This document shows, piece after piece, positions 33,967 to 42,680 of a DNA stretch of 64,000 nt. A program made the translations under genes and the position numbers. Location of the stretch: positions 1 to 64,000 of the forward strand of contig JAGBDC010000011.1 in NCBI GenBank assembly GCA_017937705.1. The letters run 5' to 3'. Source of the DNA: Alphaproteobacteria bacterium (GTDB taxonomy: Bacteria > Pseudomonadota > Alphaproteobacteria > RF32 > CAG-239). Every line of letters starts with the position of its first letter. Within the stretch, counting starts at the first letter, position 1. The notes under the pieces were generated by a model. The model was not told the DNA's origin, did no database searches, and was given only the letters and a program-made list of their open reading frames with translations.

Positions 33967-35364
33967 TTGTTGAAACCCTTACTCATACTAGCCAGAATCA
34001 TAATTGTAGGTCTGTTATGGAGTGTTTTCTTTATGGAAAGCATTAGGGTTATCATGCTTCGTAACTGGCACTTTGATATACTAAATATAGAACACTGGAA
34101 CATCGCTTGGAATCTGTGGTCCGATTCGTGGGTTATATCAGAACCCAAAGAATGGGCCTTTGTTCTGATTATTATATCTTTTATTCCTTTATGGTTCACA
34201 GGTTGGATTGCTTTAAGTATGATTTCTTGGGGCAAAATGATATGGTTTATTATAACCTTGCCATGGCGACTGTTCAAAACATTATTCTATAAACCGGTAA
34301 AAATTATTGCAACCAACACCGGTGTTACTCCGATACGTAAAAAACGCTCATATAAAGAAATTCGACCGAGAGCAATCAGAACAACGGCAACAACATACAC
34401 GGATCAAATTGAATCAGAACCGCAACAAATAGTCTCGGTTCCGGCTCTTCCGCAAATTGTTATTCCGCCATCAACAAATTCATCTCCTAAACAGGCAACA
34501 CAAAAATTTGATCATGCTTTGTTTAAGTTTGACGATGATATTGATGATTTAGATTTTGATATTGATGCTTTTGATGTTACTCCCGCTCCGAAACCGCAAG
34601 GTAATGGTCGTCGTAAAGAACGATTTGATTATGATGAAGACGAAGCACCGTCACGTCCTCGCAGTAAACCGCAAGCCAGAGAGAGAGAAAACGATCGAGA
34701 TGCCGACAGACGTAACAGAAATCCTCGAGATAATGAACGCCGTGACCGACAGGAACGAGCTCCAAGAAACGAACGTCAAGAAAGAAATGAAAGACCGAAT
34801 CGAGATTTTGAACGTCGTATAAAAGAAGATTTTAACAACAAAGAAAAACCGACACAAAAACAACCTAGCGGTTCATGTGTTGATATAATCAAACAAAAAG
34901 GTTATGAAGTAATCAGCAGAGTTACCGTTAAAAATACCATCATAGATTATGTCGGAGTTTGTGCAAATAAGTTATGTCTATGTATGTTGGACAGAGAACC
35001 GGGTGATTGGTTGGCTGATGAGGAACGTTTCAATGATGAAGAACCTTTGTGGTTCTCCGAAAATTCGCATCGTATTTCTCCGGTTCGTAAAATTGATATA
35101 GCCAAAAGAATGATTGCAGATCGCTTAGAATCTGCTAACATAAAACTTGACATAGAAGCATTTGTCATTATTCAAATCGGTAATATTATAAATGCGGAAG
35201 ATATGTTTGAAATTTGGGATTCTCTAGATATTCACGTAACCAGAATTGATAGAGGCACACCTAAAGAAATAAAATTGTTTGCTCGAACATTGCCTGATGC
35301 AGAAAAATCAATTGCTCCGGGTAAACTTGATAAACTTATTAATATATTGCGTAATATGGGATAA
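33967..35364 (+). CDS. Two-helix membrane protein with Arg-rich linker and C-terminal domain (paralogue B)
   Basis: Unrecognised, 465 residues, TTG start (33967 or 33970). Residues 1-100 repeat the two-helix module of the preceding gene. From about 200 to 300 there is an Arg/Glu/Asp/Asn-rich disordered linker suggestive of nucleic-acid or protein contacts. The C-terminal 155 residues form a compact domain whose opening (GYEVISRVTVKNTIIDYVGV then LCLCML) recalls the NERD/restriction-endonuclease-like core. The catalytic E-x-K is not visible (LDR instead), so nuclease activity is doubtful. The gene ends 6 bases before the coupling ATPase gene. Confidence 0.7.
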   Translation: MLKPLLILARIIIVGLLWSVFFMESIRVIMLRNWHFDILNIEHWNIAWNLWSDSWVISEPKEWAFVLIIISFIPLWFTGWIALSMISWGKMIWFIITLPWRLFKTLFYKPVKIIATNTGVTPIRKKRSYKEIRPRAIRTTATTYTDQIESEPQQIVSVPALPQIVIPPSTNSSPKQATQKFDHALFKFDDDIDDLDFDIDAFDVTPAPKPQGNGRRKERFDYDEDEAPSRPRSKPQARERENDRDADRRNRNPRDNERRDRQERAPRNERQERNERPNRDFERRIKEDFNNKEKPTQKQPSGSCVDIIKQKGYEVISRVTVKNTIIDYVGVCANKLCLCMLDREPGDWLADEERFNDEEPLWFSENSHRISPVRKIDIAKRMIADRLESANIKLDIEAFVIIQIGNIINAEDMFEIWDSLDIHVTRIDRGTPKEIKLFARTLPDAEKSIAPGKLDKLINILRNMG

Positions 35365-35370
35365 CATAAA

Positions 35371-37554
35371 ATGGGATTGCAAAAACGCGGAGAAGAATGG
35401 GCAGAATATGATCATGCGGTGCAATGGATGTCATTAACCGTAATCATTACTCTCGTAGTGACTATAATTTTAGCAGCAATATCAATGCCTTTAGGCTACC
35501 TTATCGGAAACGGGGTTTCAAAAGAATCCATTGCGACCGTCGGTAAGTTTATGGGTACAATTTTAAATGATCCCGGATACCTATTCAGACAATATGGTCG
35601 ATGGTTTAATCAAATATCCAATAGTCACGGAAGTTTCAGCTTAGGTATGTGGTTGCCGATTATACCTATTTTAACACTTCCCATCGGCTTAATTATAGGA
35701 GCAATGAGTAACCCTTACAGATTTCAGTCCAATATTCACGGTTCAGGACGTTTAGCAACTTTAAAAGATATTAAAGCAATGAAATTGTTAGACGGATTTT
35801 GTATGGTCGTAGGTAAATATAAAGGTTATTACCTAAAACTTCCCGAAACATTGTCTACATTATGTTGTGCACCTCCGGGAACCGGTAAAACCGTTGGGGT
35901 AGTTATTCCGACCATTTTTAATTCTAAAGGCATGAGTTTGGTTATTAATGACCCTAAACCTGAATTGTGCTACAGTACATCAGGTGCTCGTGCTAAAGAC
36001 GGTCCAGTATTTATCATTAACTGGGGTGCGGAAGACAAACCGGAACAAGGTTTGTACTATCCGAGCTGGAATCCACTGTCTCCTACGGCTTTACCGGTTG
36101 CCGGTCCGGCACGTGATATGTACATCGATTCTATGTGTAATATTTTGGTAGAAGATCCTAAAGGCGGAGCGGACCCACACTGGTCACAGACAGGTCGTGC
36201 TGCATTAACCGGTTTTATTCACTTCATTTCTTCAAAGTGCGAAAAAGCACGTGCAAATGACTATTTTATAGGTCGTGTTTACGAGGGAAAACTTGATGCA
36301 GAAGATAAACAAGTTCTCGAAGGCTATTATGAAGAAATTAAAATGCACAATCCGGCTGCAGTGAGAGCGGTAAGTGATTTACGCAATAATAACCTTACGG
36401 TTGAAAACTACGTACCTATCGGAACTTGGGATTTGTTACCGGAAAAATGGGTTGGTCGTGAACCTTGTATTGCGATGATTATGGAATGGTTGACCGAGGC
36501 TCAAATTAAACAAGGACGAGAAATTCGTCGTCGTCTTGATGAAGGTGACCAAATGGCGGCAATGGCTGACCCGATGCGTGATTTGCTTGAAGCAGCTATT
36601 GATGAAGCTCGTAAATATGGTTATACTCAACGTGCCTATACTGAATTGTCATCATTGAGTAATATGCCGGATAAAGAGCGCGGTTCCGTTATGTCAACAG
36701 CTTTTGCCGGTATCGGTGTGTTCAAGAACTCAGCGGTTGTAGCCAGAACCAGTTTCTCTGACTTACAATTTAAAGACTTGCGTGGTATGAAAGACCCTAT
36801 CACCGGTGAATGGAAGCCAATTTCGGTTTATCTGTCAGTTAACCAGGTAGATGCACGTGCGTTAGGTGTGATTAATGGTATTTTCATTGAATTGATGTCT
36901 TCATACCTTATTTCAAATCCACCAAACTTTGTTAACGCATCTGACGGCAAGATGGGACCTTTCCCTTGTATGTTCGTATTGGACGAGTTTCCGCAAATGC
37001 CTAAGCTTAAAGCGGTTATTGACGGACCTGCGGTAGGACGTGGTCAAAAAGTGTCGTACTTACTTATCGGACAAGATTTGGGACAAATTTCAGGTAAATA
37101 TGGTAAAGATGACTTGGAAACTGTTATTTCTACTACTGCTTGTAAAATTATTTTATCTCAAAACAACGAGCAAACTGCACAACGTTTCTCAAAAATGGTG
37201 GGTAACAAAACGGTGCAAACTTCATCTTATTCAAAACAAGAAGGTTTTGCTAATAAAGGGGCTAATCCGTTTGCAAAAAATACAACATATTCATTACAAG
37301 GTGTTTCGGTTATTACCGCTTCTCAATTATTGAGTTTGCCGCAATTGAAACAAGTTGTATTGATGCAAAGTAATATTGACCACCCGATTATGGCAGATTC
37401 ACCTCGTTGGTACCTAGATGCCAGAATGAAAGCTATGGCAAAACTTCCACCTGCTCCAAATGTTCCGGAATGGATTGTTGCTCAACGTGAAGACGTTAAC
37501 GACAATATGATGGAAAAGCTCGGACTGGGAGAAGATGACAGTCAAGCATCATAG
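35371..37554 (+). CDS. Type IV coupling protein, VirD4/TraG family
   Basis: Coupling proteins are hexameric inner-membrane ATPases that bring DNA or protein substrates to a type IV secretion channel. The 727-residue product has two N-terminal membrane helices (about 20-45 and 92-112) and a GSGRLAT segment. Walker A APPGTGKT is at 167-174, and Walker B CMFVLDEFPQM has its Asp-Glu at 538-539. The late IGQDLGQI and TTACKIILSQNN motifs of the TraG/VirD4 family are also present. No VirB, relaxase or oriT is adjacent; four unknown proteins precede it instead. It converges on the ArsR gene with a 2-base gap and no terminator. Confidence 0.92.
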   Translation: MGLQKRGEEWAEYDHAVQWMSLTVIITLVVTIILAAISMPLGYLIGNGVSKESIATVGKFMGTILNDPGYLFRQYGRWFNQISNSHGSFSLGMWLPIIPILTLPIGLIIGAMSNPYRFQSNIHGSGRLATLKDIKAMKLLDGFCMVVGKYKGYYLKLPETLSTLCCAPPGTGKTVGVVIPTIFNSKGMSLVINDPKPELCYSTSGARAKDGPVFIINWGAEDKPEQGLYYPSWNPLSPTALPVAGPARDMYIDSMCNILVEDPKGGADPHWSQTGRAALTGFIHFISSKCEKARANDYFIGRVYEGKLDAEDKQVLEGYYEEIKMHNPAAVRAVSDLRNNNLTVENYVPIGTWDLLPEKWVGREPCIAMIMEWLTEAQIKQGREIRRRLDEGDQMAAMADPMRDLLEAAIDEARKYGYTQRAYTELSSLSNMPDKERGSVMSTAFAGIGVFKNSAVVARTSFSDLQFKDLRGMKDPITGEWKPISVYLSVNQVDARALGVINGIFIELMSSYLISNPPNFVNASDGKMGPFPCMFVLDEFPQMPKLKAVIDGPAVGRGQKVSYLLIGQDLGQISGKYGKDDLETVISTTACKIILSQNNEQTAQRFSKMVGNKTVQTSSYSKQEGFANKGANPFAKNTTYSLQGVSVITASQLLSLPQLKQVVLMQSNIDHPIMADSPRWYLDARMKAMAKLPPAPNVPEWIVAQREDVNDNMMEKLGLGEDDSQAS

Positions 37555-37556
37555 AC

Positions 37557-37838
37557 TTAATAATAAATGTTTTTTAACAAATCCAATATTTTAATACATT
37601 TCGGATTAGTTAATGAATAATATACTGATTGAGCAATACGGCGGGTAGATACAATATCCGCCGCTCTTAGTACCGCTAAGTGCTGAGACAGAGCAGATTG
37701 ACTGATACCCATAATTTTTTCTAACTCACCGACATTTTTTTCTCCGTTCTGTAAATTACATACTATTTCCAAACGTTTTGCATTTCCGAGTGCTTTGAAC
37801 ATTTCTGCACTTTTTTCAAATTCCTTTAAACTTTCCAT
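37557..37838 (-). CDS. ArsR-family transcriptional regulator
   Basis: A 93-residue winged-helix repressor: FKALGNAKRLEIVCNL, then the recognition helix ISQSALSQHLAVLRAADIVSTRR. The metal-sensing ELCVCDL motif of ArsR/SmtB is replaced by NVGELEKIMG without Cys, so it is probably not an arsenic or metal sensor of the alpha-3 type. I use the ATG at 37838; a TTG at 37856 is possible. Two TAGACATT direct repeats (37866 and 37881) lie upstream and could be its operator. No obvious target gene shares the operon. Confidence 0.85.
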   Translation of the reverse strand: MESLKEFEKSAEMFKALGNAKRLEIVCNLQNGEKNVGELEKIMGISQSALSQHLAVLRAADIVSTRRIAQSVYYSLTNPKCIKILDLLKNIYY

Positions 37839-37865
37839 CCCTAAAATCTCCGTCAAATTAACAAT

Positions 37866-37894
37866 TAGACATTTATAAAATAGACATTGATATT
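37866..37894. promoter_or_regulatory. Direct repeats and possible promoter between arsR and xseB
   Basis: TAGACATT occurs at 37866-37873 and 37881-37888. The first copy can act as a -35 (TAGACA) with GATATT (37889-37894) 17 bases later as -10 for xseB, so a protein bound at the repeats would cover the promoter. Confidence 0.3.
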
Positions 37895-37949
37895 GAAATT
37901 TAAAGATTATGACCGTAATATATTTAAAAAATTTTGGAGAATAATATAA

Positions 37950-38201
37950 ATGTCTGACGAAACAATTGAAAATTTGAGTTTTGAAGAAGCTCTCACTAAA
38001 CTGGAAGTATTGGTTAGAGAACTAGAGGCCGGAAAAGTTAAACTTGATGATGCCGTATCAGCATATGAACAAGCCATAAAATTAAAAAAATTCTGCGAAA
38101 ATAAACTAAATGATGCTAAATTGAAAATTGAAAAAATAGAAACGACATCAAATGGCAATCTTTCCTTAACTCCTTTAGATAAAATTGAAAACAATGAGTA
38201 A
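37950..38201 (+). CDS. xseB: Exodeoxyribonuclease VII small subunit
   Basis: XseB partners XseA to degrade single-stranded DNA. The 83-residue helical protein has the family pattern SFEEALTKLEVLVRELEAGKVKLDDAVSxYEQ and an EKIE tail. A GGAGAATA site precedes the ATG. It overlaps the next gene by 8 bases, the usual xseB-ispA arrangement. Confidence 0.95.
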   Translation: MSDETIENLSFEEALTKLEVLVRELEAGKVKLDDAVSAYEQAIKLKKFCENKLNDAKLKIEKIETTSNGNLSLTPLDKIENNE

Positions 38202-39096
38202 AATAGAAGAAACATTAAAAAGTTTTTCCAATCGTTTCAACCAGGAAATAAATAATTTCTTTTATTTTCCTGAAGGATATGAGCGCCGTGTAGTTGATGC
38301 AATGTATTATTCGATGACACGGGGCGGAAAAAAACTGCGTCCGTTTTTGGTATGTGAAACAGCCCGTATGTTTGGAGTAGATTTTGCTCAATCGCTAAAT
38401 GTAGCAATGGCTCTTGAAATGTTACACACCTATTCGCTCATTCACGATGATTTACCGGCTATGGACAACGATGATATTCGTCGCGGCTTTCCGACCTGTC
38501 ACAAACAATTTGACGAAGCAACTGCCATAATCGCCGGAGACGGATTGTTAACTTATGCTTTTGAAATAATGAGCTACCCGCAAACTGTTCAAAATGCTAA
38601 TATAAGATGCCGATTAATTGAAATGTTGGCCAGAGCTGCCGGAGCTTTTGACGGAATGGTTGCCGGTCAAATGTTAGATTTAATCGCCTCTACTTACGCT
38701 GCAAAAAGGGAAAATGCAGAAGTAATAATTAAACATATTGAAGAAATGAAAACCGGACGTTTGTTACGTTATGCCGTTGAAGCAGGTGCTATTTTAGGAA
38801 ATGCAAATACGGAACAAATGACTGCTCTGATTAACTATTCTCGCAAAATCGGTGTTGCATTTCAAATTGCAGATGATATTCTGGATGTAACGGGTGATGA
38901 AAATATCGTCGGTAAAACTCTGAGAAAAGATTCGGAGCAAAACAAATTTACTTTTGTCAGTATTTACGGACTGGATATGGCTCGAAAAATTGCTCAAGAA
39001 CTTATTGCCGGAGCAGAAGAAGATTTGCTTATATTCGGAGATAATGCAAACAATTTGAAAGCTCTTGCTCATTATATTATTGAACGAAATCACTAA
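38194..39096 (+). CDS. ispA: Farnesyl/geranyl diphosphate synthase
   Basis: Prenyltransferase that makes farnesyl diphosphate for undecaprenyl phosphate and quinone side chains. The 300-residue product contains the first Asp-rich motif DDLPAMDNDD with the two preceding His, the GGKKLRPFL substrate loop, and the second motif DDILDVTGD. The start at 38194 overlaps the end of xseB. The dxs gene that commonly follows in alphaproteobacteria is not here. Confidence 0.93.
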   Translation: MSKIEETLKSFSNRFNQEINNFFYFPEGYERRVVDAMYYSMTRGGKKLRPFLVCETARMFGVDFAQSLNVAMALEMLHTYSLIHDDLPAMDNDDIRRGFPTCHKQFDEATAIIAGDGLLTYAFEIMSYPQTVQNANIRCRLIEMLARAAGAFDGMVAGQMLDLIASTYAAKRENAEVIIKHIEEMKTGRLLRYAVEAGAILGNANTEQMTALINYSRKIGVAFQIADDILDVTGDENIVGKTLRKDSEQNKFTFVSIYGLDMARKIAQELIAGAEEDLLIFGDNANNLKALAHYIIERNH

Positions 39097-39107
39097 TGGA
39101 GGAAACA

Positions 39108-40046
39108 ATGAAAAATTTATGGAAAATATTTTTAATTATAATCGCAATTGTTCTTCCTTGCACTCAAGCATTATCGCAAGTGCAGTTCGGTGTACCTAAA
39201 AAAATGTCAAATTCAATCTTACGAATAAGCAGTTTTTATGACTATTACCCGTTGGGCAGTACTGCAAGCGGAAGATATGAGGGGGTGTTAGATACATTTC
39301 TAAAAGATTTTCAAACTTTCGCTAATTTTTCTGCCGAAATGTATCGCGGTCAGGATTATGAAGAAACTATTCGTACCGGTGCCAAAGGAAGAGCGGATAT
39401 AATCCTCGGAATGTATTCTGATACCAGTATTTATGGTGATTTAAAATTTATTTATCCGGCAGCTATTGATAATCCCGTTCATTTGGTTATGCTTCCTTCA
39501 AAAATCAGTATGGTGAAAAAAATATCCGATTTAAAAAATATGAAAGGAGCTATCGACAGTCGTGAATATTGGAGTGACTTTGTTCGTGACCAAATGAAAA
39601 ATTTAAATTTGGAAAAAATTGACAACTCCTATGATTTATACGGCAAACTTTTAAGAGGAGAAATTGATTATATTTTTACAACCTATTGGTTCGGCTCAAT
39701 CGAAATGATGAAATTAGGAGTAAGAGATTTAGTTACTTTATCCAAAAAAAGTATATGGAGTATGCCGGTCTTTATCGGAATATCCAAAATATCCATGGAA
39801 AGAGATTATCTTTCGCACAACCTAACCCAATGGTTATCTCGTCCGGAAGTTAGAGAAAAAATCAAAAATCGTGCTATTGAGATTTTGCAAAAAGTTGAAG
39901 AAGAAACCCGAGGAACAGTTCCACCTTCTTACATTTTAGAACAACCTAAAGAAGAAGTTACTCCACCTGTTGAAGAAAATAACAGTCCTCTGCTATCTTC
40001 TTCTCCACTTTTAGGCGGTCCGCTTTTAAATAATGCAAATAACTGA
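39108..40046 (+). CDS. Periplasmic solute-binding protein, family 3 type
   Basis: The 312-residue product has a Sec signal peptide (cleavage near ALS-QV at about 24) and the two-lobed pattern of family 3 (amino-acid-type) binding proteins: RISSFYDYYPL, GRYEGVLDTFLKDF, GRADIILGMY, and a late IDYIFTTYW. The C-terminal 40 residues are Pro/Ser-rich and unusual for the family. I start at 39108, after GGAGG; the ATG at 39096 overlaps the ispA stop. No permease or ATPase genes are adjacent, so it may be an orphan receptor. Confidence 0.75.
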   Translation: MKNLWKIFLIIIAIVLPCTQALSQVQFGVPKKMSNSILRISSFYDYYPLGSTASGRYEGVLDTFLKDFQTFANFSAEMYRGQDYEETIRTGAKGRADIILGMYSDTSIYGDLKFIYPAAIDNPVHLVMLPSKISMVKKISDLKNMKGAIDSREYWSDFVRDQMKNLNLEKIDNSYDLYGKLLRGEIDYIFTTYWFGSIEMMKLGVRDLVTLSKKSIWSMPVFIGISKISMERDYLSHNLTQWLSRPEVREKIKNRAIEILQKVEEETRGTVPPSYILEQPKEEVTPPVEENNSPLLSSSPLLGGPLLNNANN

Positions 40047-40047
40047 C

Positions 40048-40076
40048 TTGACCTAACATAAACAAATTGATAGATT
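40048..40076 (+). promoter_or_regulatory. Promoter for the GST gene
   Basis: TTGACC (40048-40053) and TAGATT (40071-40076) are spaced by 17 bases just after the binding-protein stop codon, with a start expected near 40083. Confidence 0.45.
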
Positions 40077-40108
40077 AGGGGTATAAATTAGTTGTGGGGG
40101 TAATATAT

Positions 40109-40780
40109 ATGGTTCTGTTAATACATCATCCGATTTCACCTTTCTCTCGTAAAGCAAGAATACTTATGGGAGAAAAGCGAATATTGTTTGTATTGAAAGA
40201 AGAAGATCCATGGAATCTGTCTGAAGAAGCTATGCGACTCAATCCGGCAGGCGAACTCCCTATTTTTGTATTTGATGGCAATGTTATTACCGGCAACAAT
40301 GCAATTTGTGAATTTTTAGAAGAAGTTCACAACGATAAAGATGCGAAACTTATTAACGGAGATATCAGACATCACGCAGAAATTCGTCGTCTAACGGAAT
40401 GGTTTGATTATAAATTTTATCGTGAAGTATATCGAAATTTGGTAGCAGAAAAAGTATTTAAACGTTTTACATCCGGTATAGCTCCCGATTCACGAGTATT
40501 GAAAAAAGGCATAAACAACTTAAAATTTCACATGGAATATTTGGATTGGTTATGTGAAAACCGCAAATTTTTAGCCGGAGATAATTTTTCTTTAGCAGAT
40601 ATCAGTGCAGCAGCACAACTCTCAATAATTGATTATTTAGGTGATATTTCTTGGGATGACTACAAAAATGCCAAGTTATGGTATTCGAAAATAAAGTCTC
40701 GTCCTTCTTTCAAAGAAATATTAAAAGATAATATTAAAGGGATTTTACCCTCAAAACATTATAGTAACTTGGATTTTTAG
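40109..40780 (+). CDS. Glutathione S-transferase family protein
   Basis: The 223-residue protein has the GST thioredoxin-like N-domain (HHPISPFSRKARILMGEK, then NPAGELPIF and the ITGNNAICEFLEE glutathione-contact region). The all-helical C-domain contains FSLADISAAAQL. The catalytic residue in SPFSRKAR is Ser. The start at 40109 has a GGGGGT site. It is followed 2 bases later by a lipoprotein gene in the same unit. Confidence 0.85.
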   Translation: MVLLIHHPISPFSRKARILMGEKRILFVLKEEDPWNLSEEAMRLNPAGELPIFVFDGNVITGNNAICEFLEEVHNDKDAKLINGDIRHHAEIRRLTEWFDYKFYREVYRNLVAEKVFKRFTSGIAPDSRVLKKGINNLKFHMEYLDWLCENRKFLAGDNFSLADISAAAQLSIIDYLGDISWDDYKNAKLWYSKIKSRPSFKEILKDNIKGILPSKHYSNLDF

Positions 40781-40782
40781 TC

Positions 40783-41295
40783 ATGAAAAAATATATTATA
40801 TTACTTTTATGTGTTCTCGCATTAAGCTCTTGTTCCAGCGTTGCCGGAGGAGAAGAACGTCCCAGTAAACCTTGGTGGCAAATTCCTCCGTTTAGTTGGT
40901 TTGATGCTCACGGTGACGGACAAGAAATCTTTCACTGGCAACGTCCTCGCACCAATGTTCAAAAATTTGCTAATGATCACAAGTTTTGTATAGCCAGATC
41001 TGCACAATTCAAGTTAATCCCCGCAATAAAAAAAGCGTTTAACAGTATAGCATATACGGAAGAAGTTCGTTTAAACATACGAGCTGACTGGACCGGCAAA
41101 AGCGGAATTTGGGCAAGTTTTATCCCTTATCCGGGAGCACAACCTCTCATGGTTAACACCCCCTCTCCTCAAGACGACGATGATATTAATTATCAAAAGT
41201 ATGTAGATTGTATGGAAGATAGAGGATATACTACCCGCACTTATGATATACCGGAAGCTACAAACATCTATTTACGAGGCAAGGTTTCTCAATAA
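40783..41295 (+). CDS. Lipoprotein, function unknown
   Basis: The 170-residue product has a lipobox ALSSC (Cys at about 17). The mature protein is Trp/Pro-rich near the start (WWQIPPFSWFDAHGDG) and ends in a Cys-containing segment (YVDCMEDRGY). That Trp-rich beginning is seen in uncharacterised alphaproteobacterial lipoproteins, but I cannot name the family. It converges on the efflux operon, overlapping its last gene by 7 bases. Confidence 0.7.
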   Translation: MKKYIILLLCVLALSSCSSVAGGEERPSKPWWQIPPFSWFDAHGDGQEIFHWQRPRTNVQKFANDHKFCIARSAQFKLIPAIKKAFNSIAYTEEVRLNIRADWTGKSGIWASFIPYPGAQPLMVNTPSPQDDDDINYQKYVDCMEDRGYTTRTYDIPEATNIYLRGKVSQ

Positions 41296-42680
41296 CCTCC
41301 CCCTATAGACTTATAAAAAGATATTATATTCTGATAGACGGCTCCTTTTGCCGTAATCAGGTTGTTTTGTGCTTCAAGTAAATTTTGTTCGGTTGAAAGA
41401 AAATCAGAAAACTCTACCAATCCTTCTCTATATTTTATTTTCATATCATCAAAAACTTTTTGCATGTTTTTTGCCGATTCGTTTAATGATCGAACTTTGT
41501 TATAGCTCTTATCTATTCCAACTATTGAATTACGTATTTCCTGTATTGCCTCAAGTAATGTATTTTGGTACAGATACAGATATTCCTCTTTTACGGATTT
41601 ACTCAGTTTTACCTGATTTACCAATTGCCCCCAGTGTAAAAATGGCAAATTTATGGCAGGAGTATATCCGTATGCCGCATTTTCTGAACTGCCTAAATCT
41701 CTAAACAAATGAGCTTGCCAACCCAATGTTGCCGTTATATTGACATTCGGAAACATATTTGCAACGGCTTGCCCGATATCTGCATTTTTTGAAATAAGCA
41801 TATTTTCAGCCATTTTAACATCCGGACGATTGCGAATTACTTCAATCGGAAATCCTCTTAATTGTTTCACATCAAATACAAATATCTTAGAAACCATATT
41901 GTTTGACACATCGTTTAGTTCTTTTATATCTCCAGGCAATTTGCCTAACAAAATTGCAATTGCATTTTTGTAACTTTCTTCTTGATATTCTAAATCCGGT
42001 AGCAATGATTGTGTAGTTTGTACCGCATATTTAGCCTGATTAAGAGCTGTATTATCAGCCAATCCCGCATCAAATTTATTTTTCACGGTATTCAAAATTT
42101 CTTGTTGCAAATATAAATTTTGTTTAGAAATACGTAGTCTTTCCTGAGTTGTTCGTAACAAAATATAATTATTGGCAACTTCAGCGGTTAAGGATATTAA
42201 AACATCTGTCAAATTATTTGCAGCAGCTTTATACAACGCCTGTGAGCTTTCTGTTTTGCGCCGTCCTCCTCCCCATATATCCAATTCCCAAGAGGCATCT
42301 AAACCTAAACGAAAATAGCTTGTTTTATCCCCTAGTTCCTCATATTTTGGTGCATAAGCATAATTATATTCACTATTCGCATCAATCATCGGTAAATATT
42401 GAACTTCATTAATATTCAATGAATATCTTGCTTGTCTTAATTTTGCCAAAGCTATTTTTACATTAGGACTGTTTTGTAAAGCTTCATCAATCAAGCGATT
42501 TAGGGTTTTATCCTTAAAATCTCTATACCAAAAAATACTTATCGGATAATTGCTGTAATAATCTACACCTAAACTATCAATCAAATTTTGGTTACTCCAA
42601 AACATCGGACGTTCATAATCAGGACCGACCGAGCAGGAAGCCAGAAACAATACTGCCCCAATTTTACTCAACTTCAGCAT
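41289..42680 (-). CDS. Outer-membrane efflux channel lipoprotein (OprM/NodT family)
   Basis: TolC-like trimeric exit duct of an RND pump. The 463-residue protein has a lipobox FLASC (Cys16) followed by the OprM-type SVGPDYERP motif. Two OEP domains follow, with long coiled-coil helices ([49 protein letters not shown]). The start at 42680 has AGGAGGAG upstream and overlaps the pump gene by 17 bases. Third gene of the efflux operon. Confidence 0.92.
   Translation of the reverse strand: MLKLSKIGAVLFLASCSVGPDYERPMFWSNQNLIDSLGVDYYSNYPISIFWYRDFKDKTLNRLIDEALQNSPNVKIALAKLRQARYSLNINEVQYLPMIDANSEYNYAYAPKYEELGDKTSYFRLGLDASWELDIWGGGRRKTESSQALYKAAANNLTDVLISLTAEVANNYILLRTTQERLRISKQNLYLQQEILNTVKNKFDAGLADNTALNQAKYAVQTTQSLLPDLEYQEESYKNAIAILLGKLPGDIKELNDVSNNMVSKIFVFDVKQLRGFPIEVIRNRPDVKMAENMLISKNADIGQAVANMFPNVNITATLGWQAHLFRDLGSSENAAYGYTPAINLPFLHWGQLVNQVKLSKSVKEEYLYLYQNTLLEAIQEIRNSIVGIDKSYNKVRSLNESAKNMQKVFDDMKIKYREGLVEFSDFLSTEQNLLEAQNNLITAKGAVYQNIISFYKSIGGGY

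Noticed and set aside
30532..37554. Integrative conjugative element
   Set aside because: There is no integrase, relaxase, VirB set, attachment-site repeat or tRNA gene at the edges. The flanks (rluD/rpoH and xseB/ispA) are ordinary chromosomal genes.
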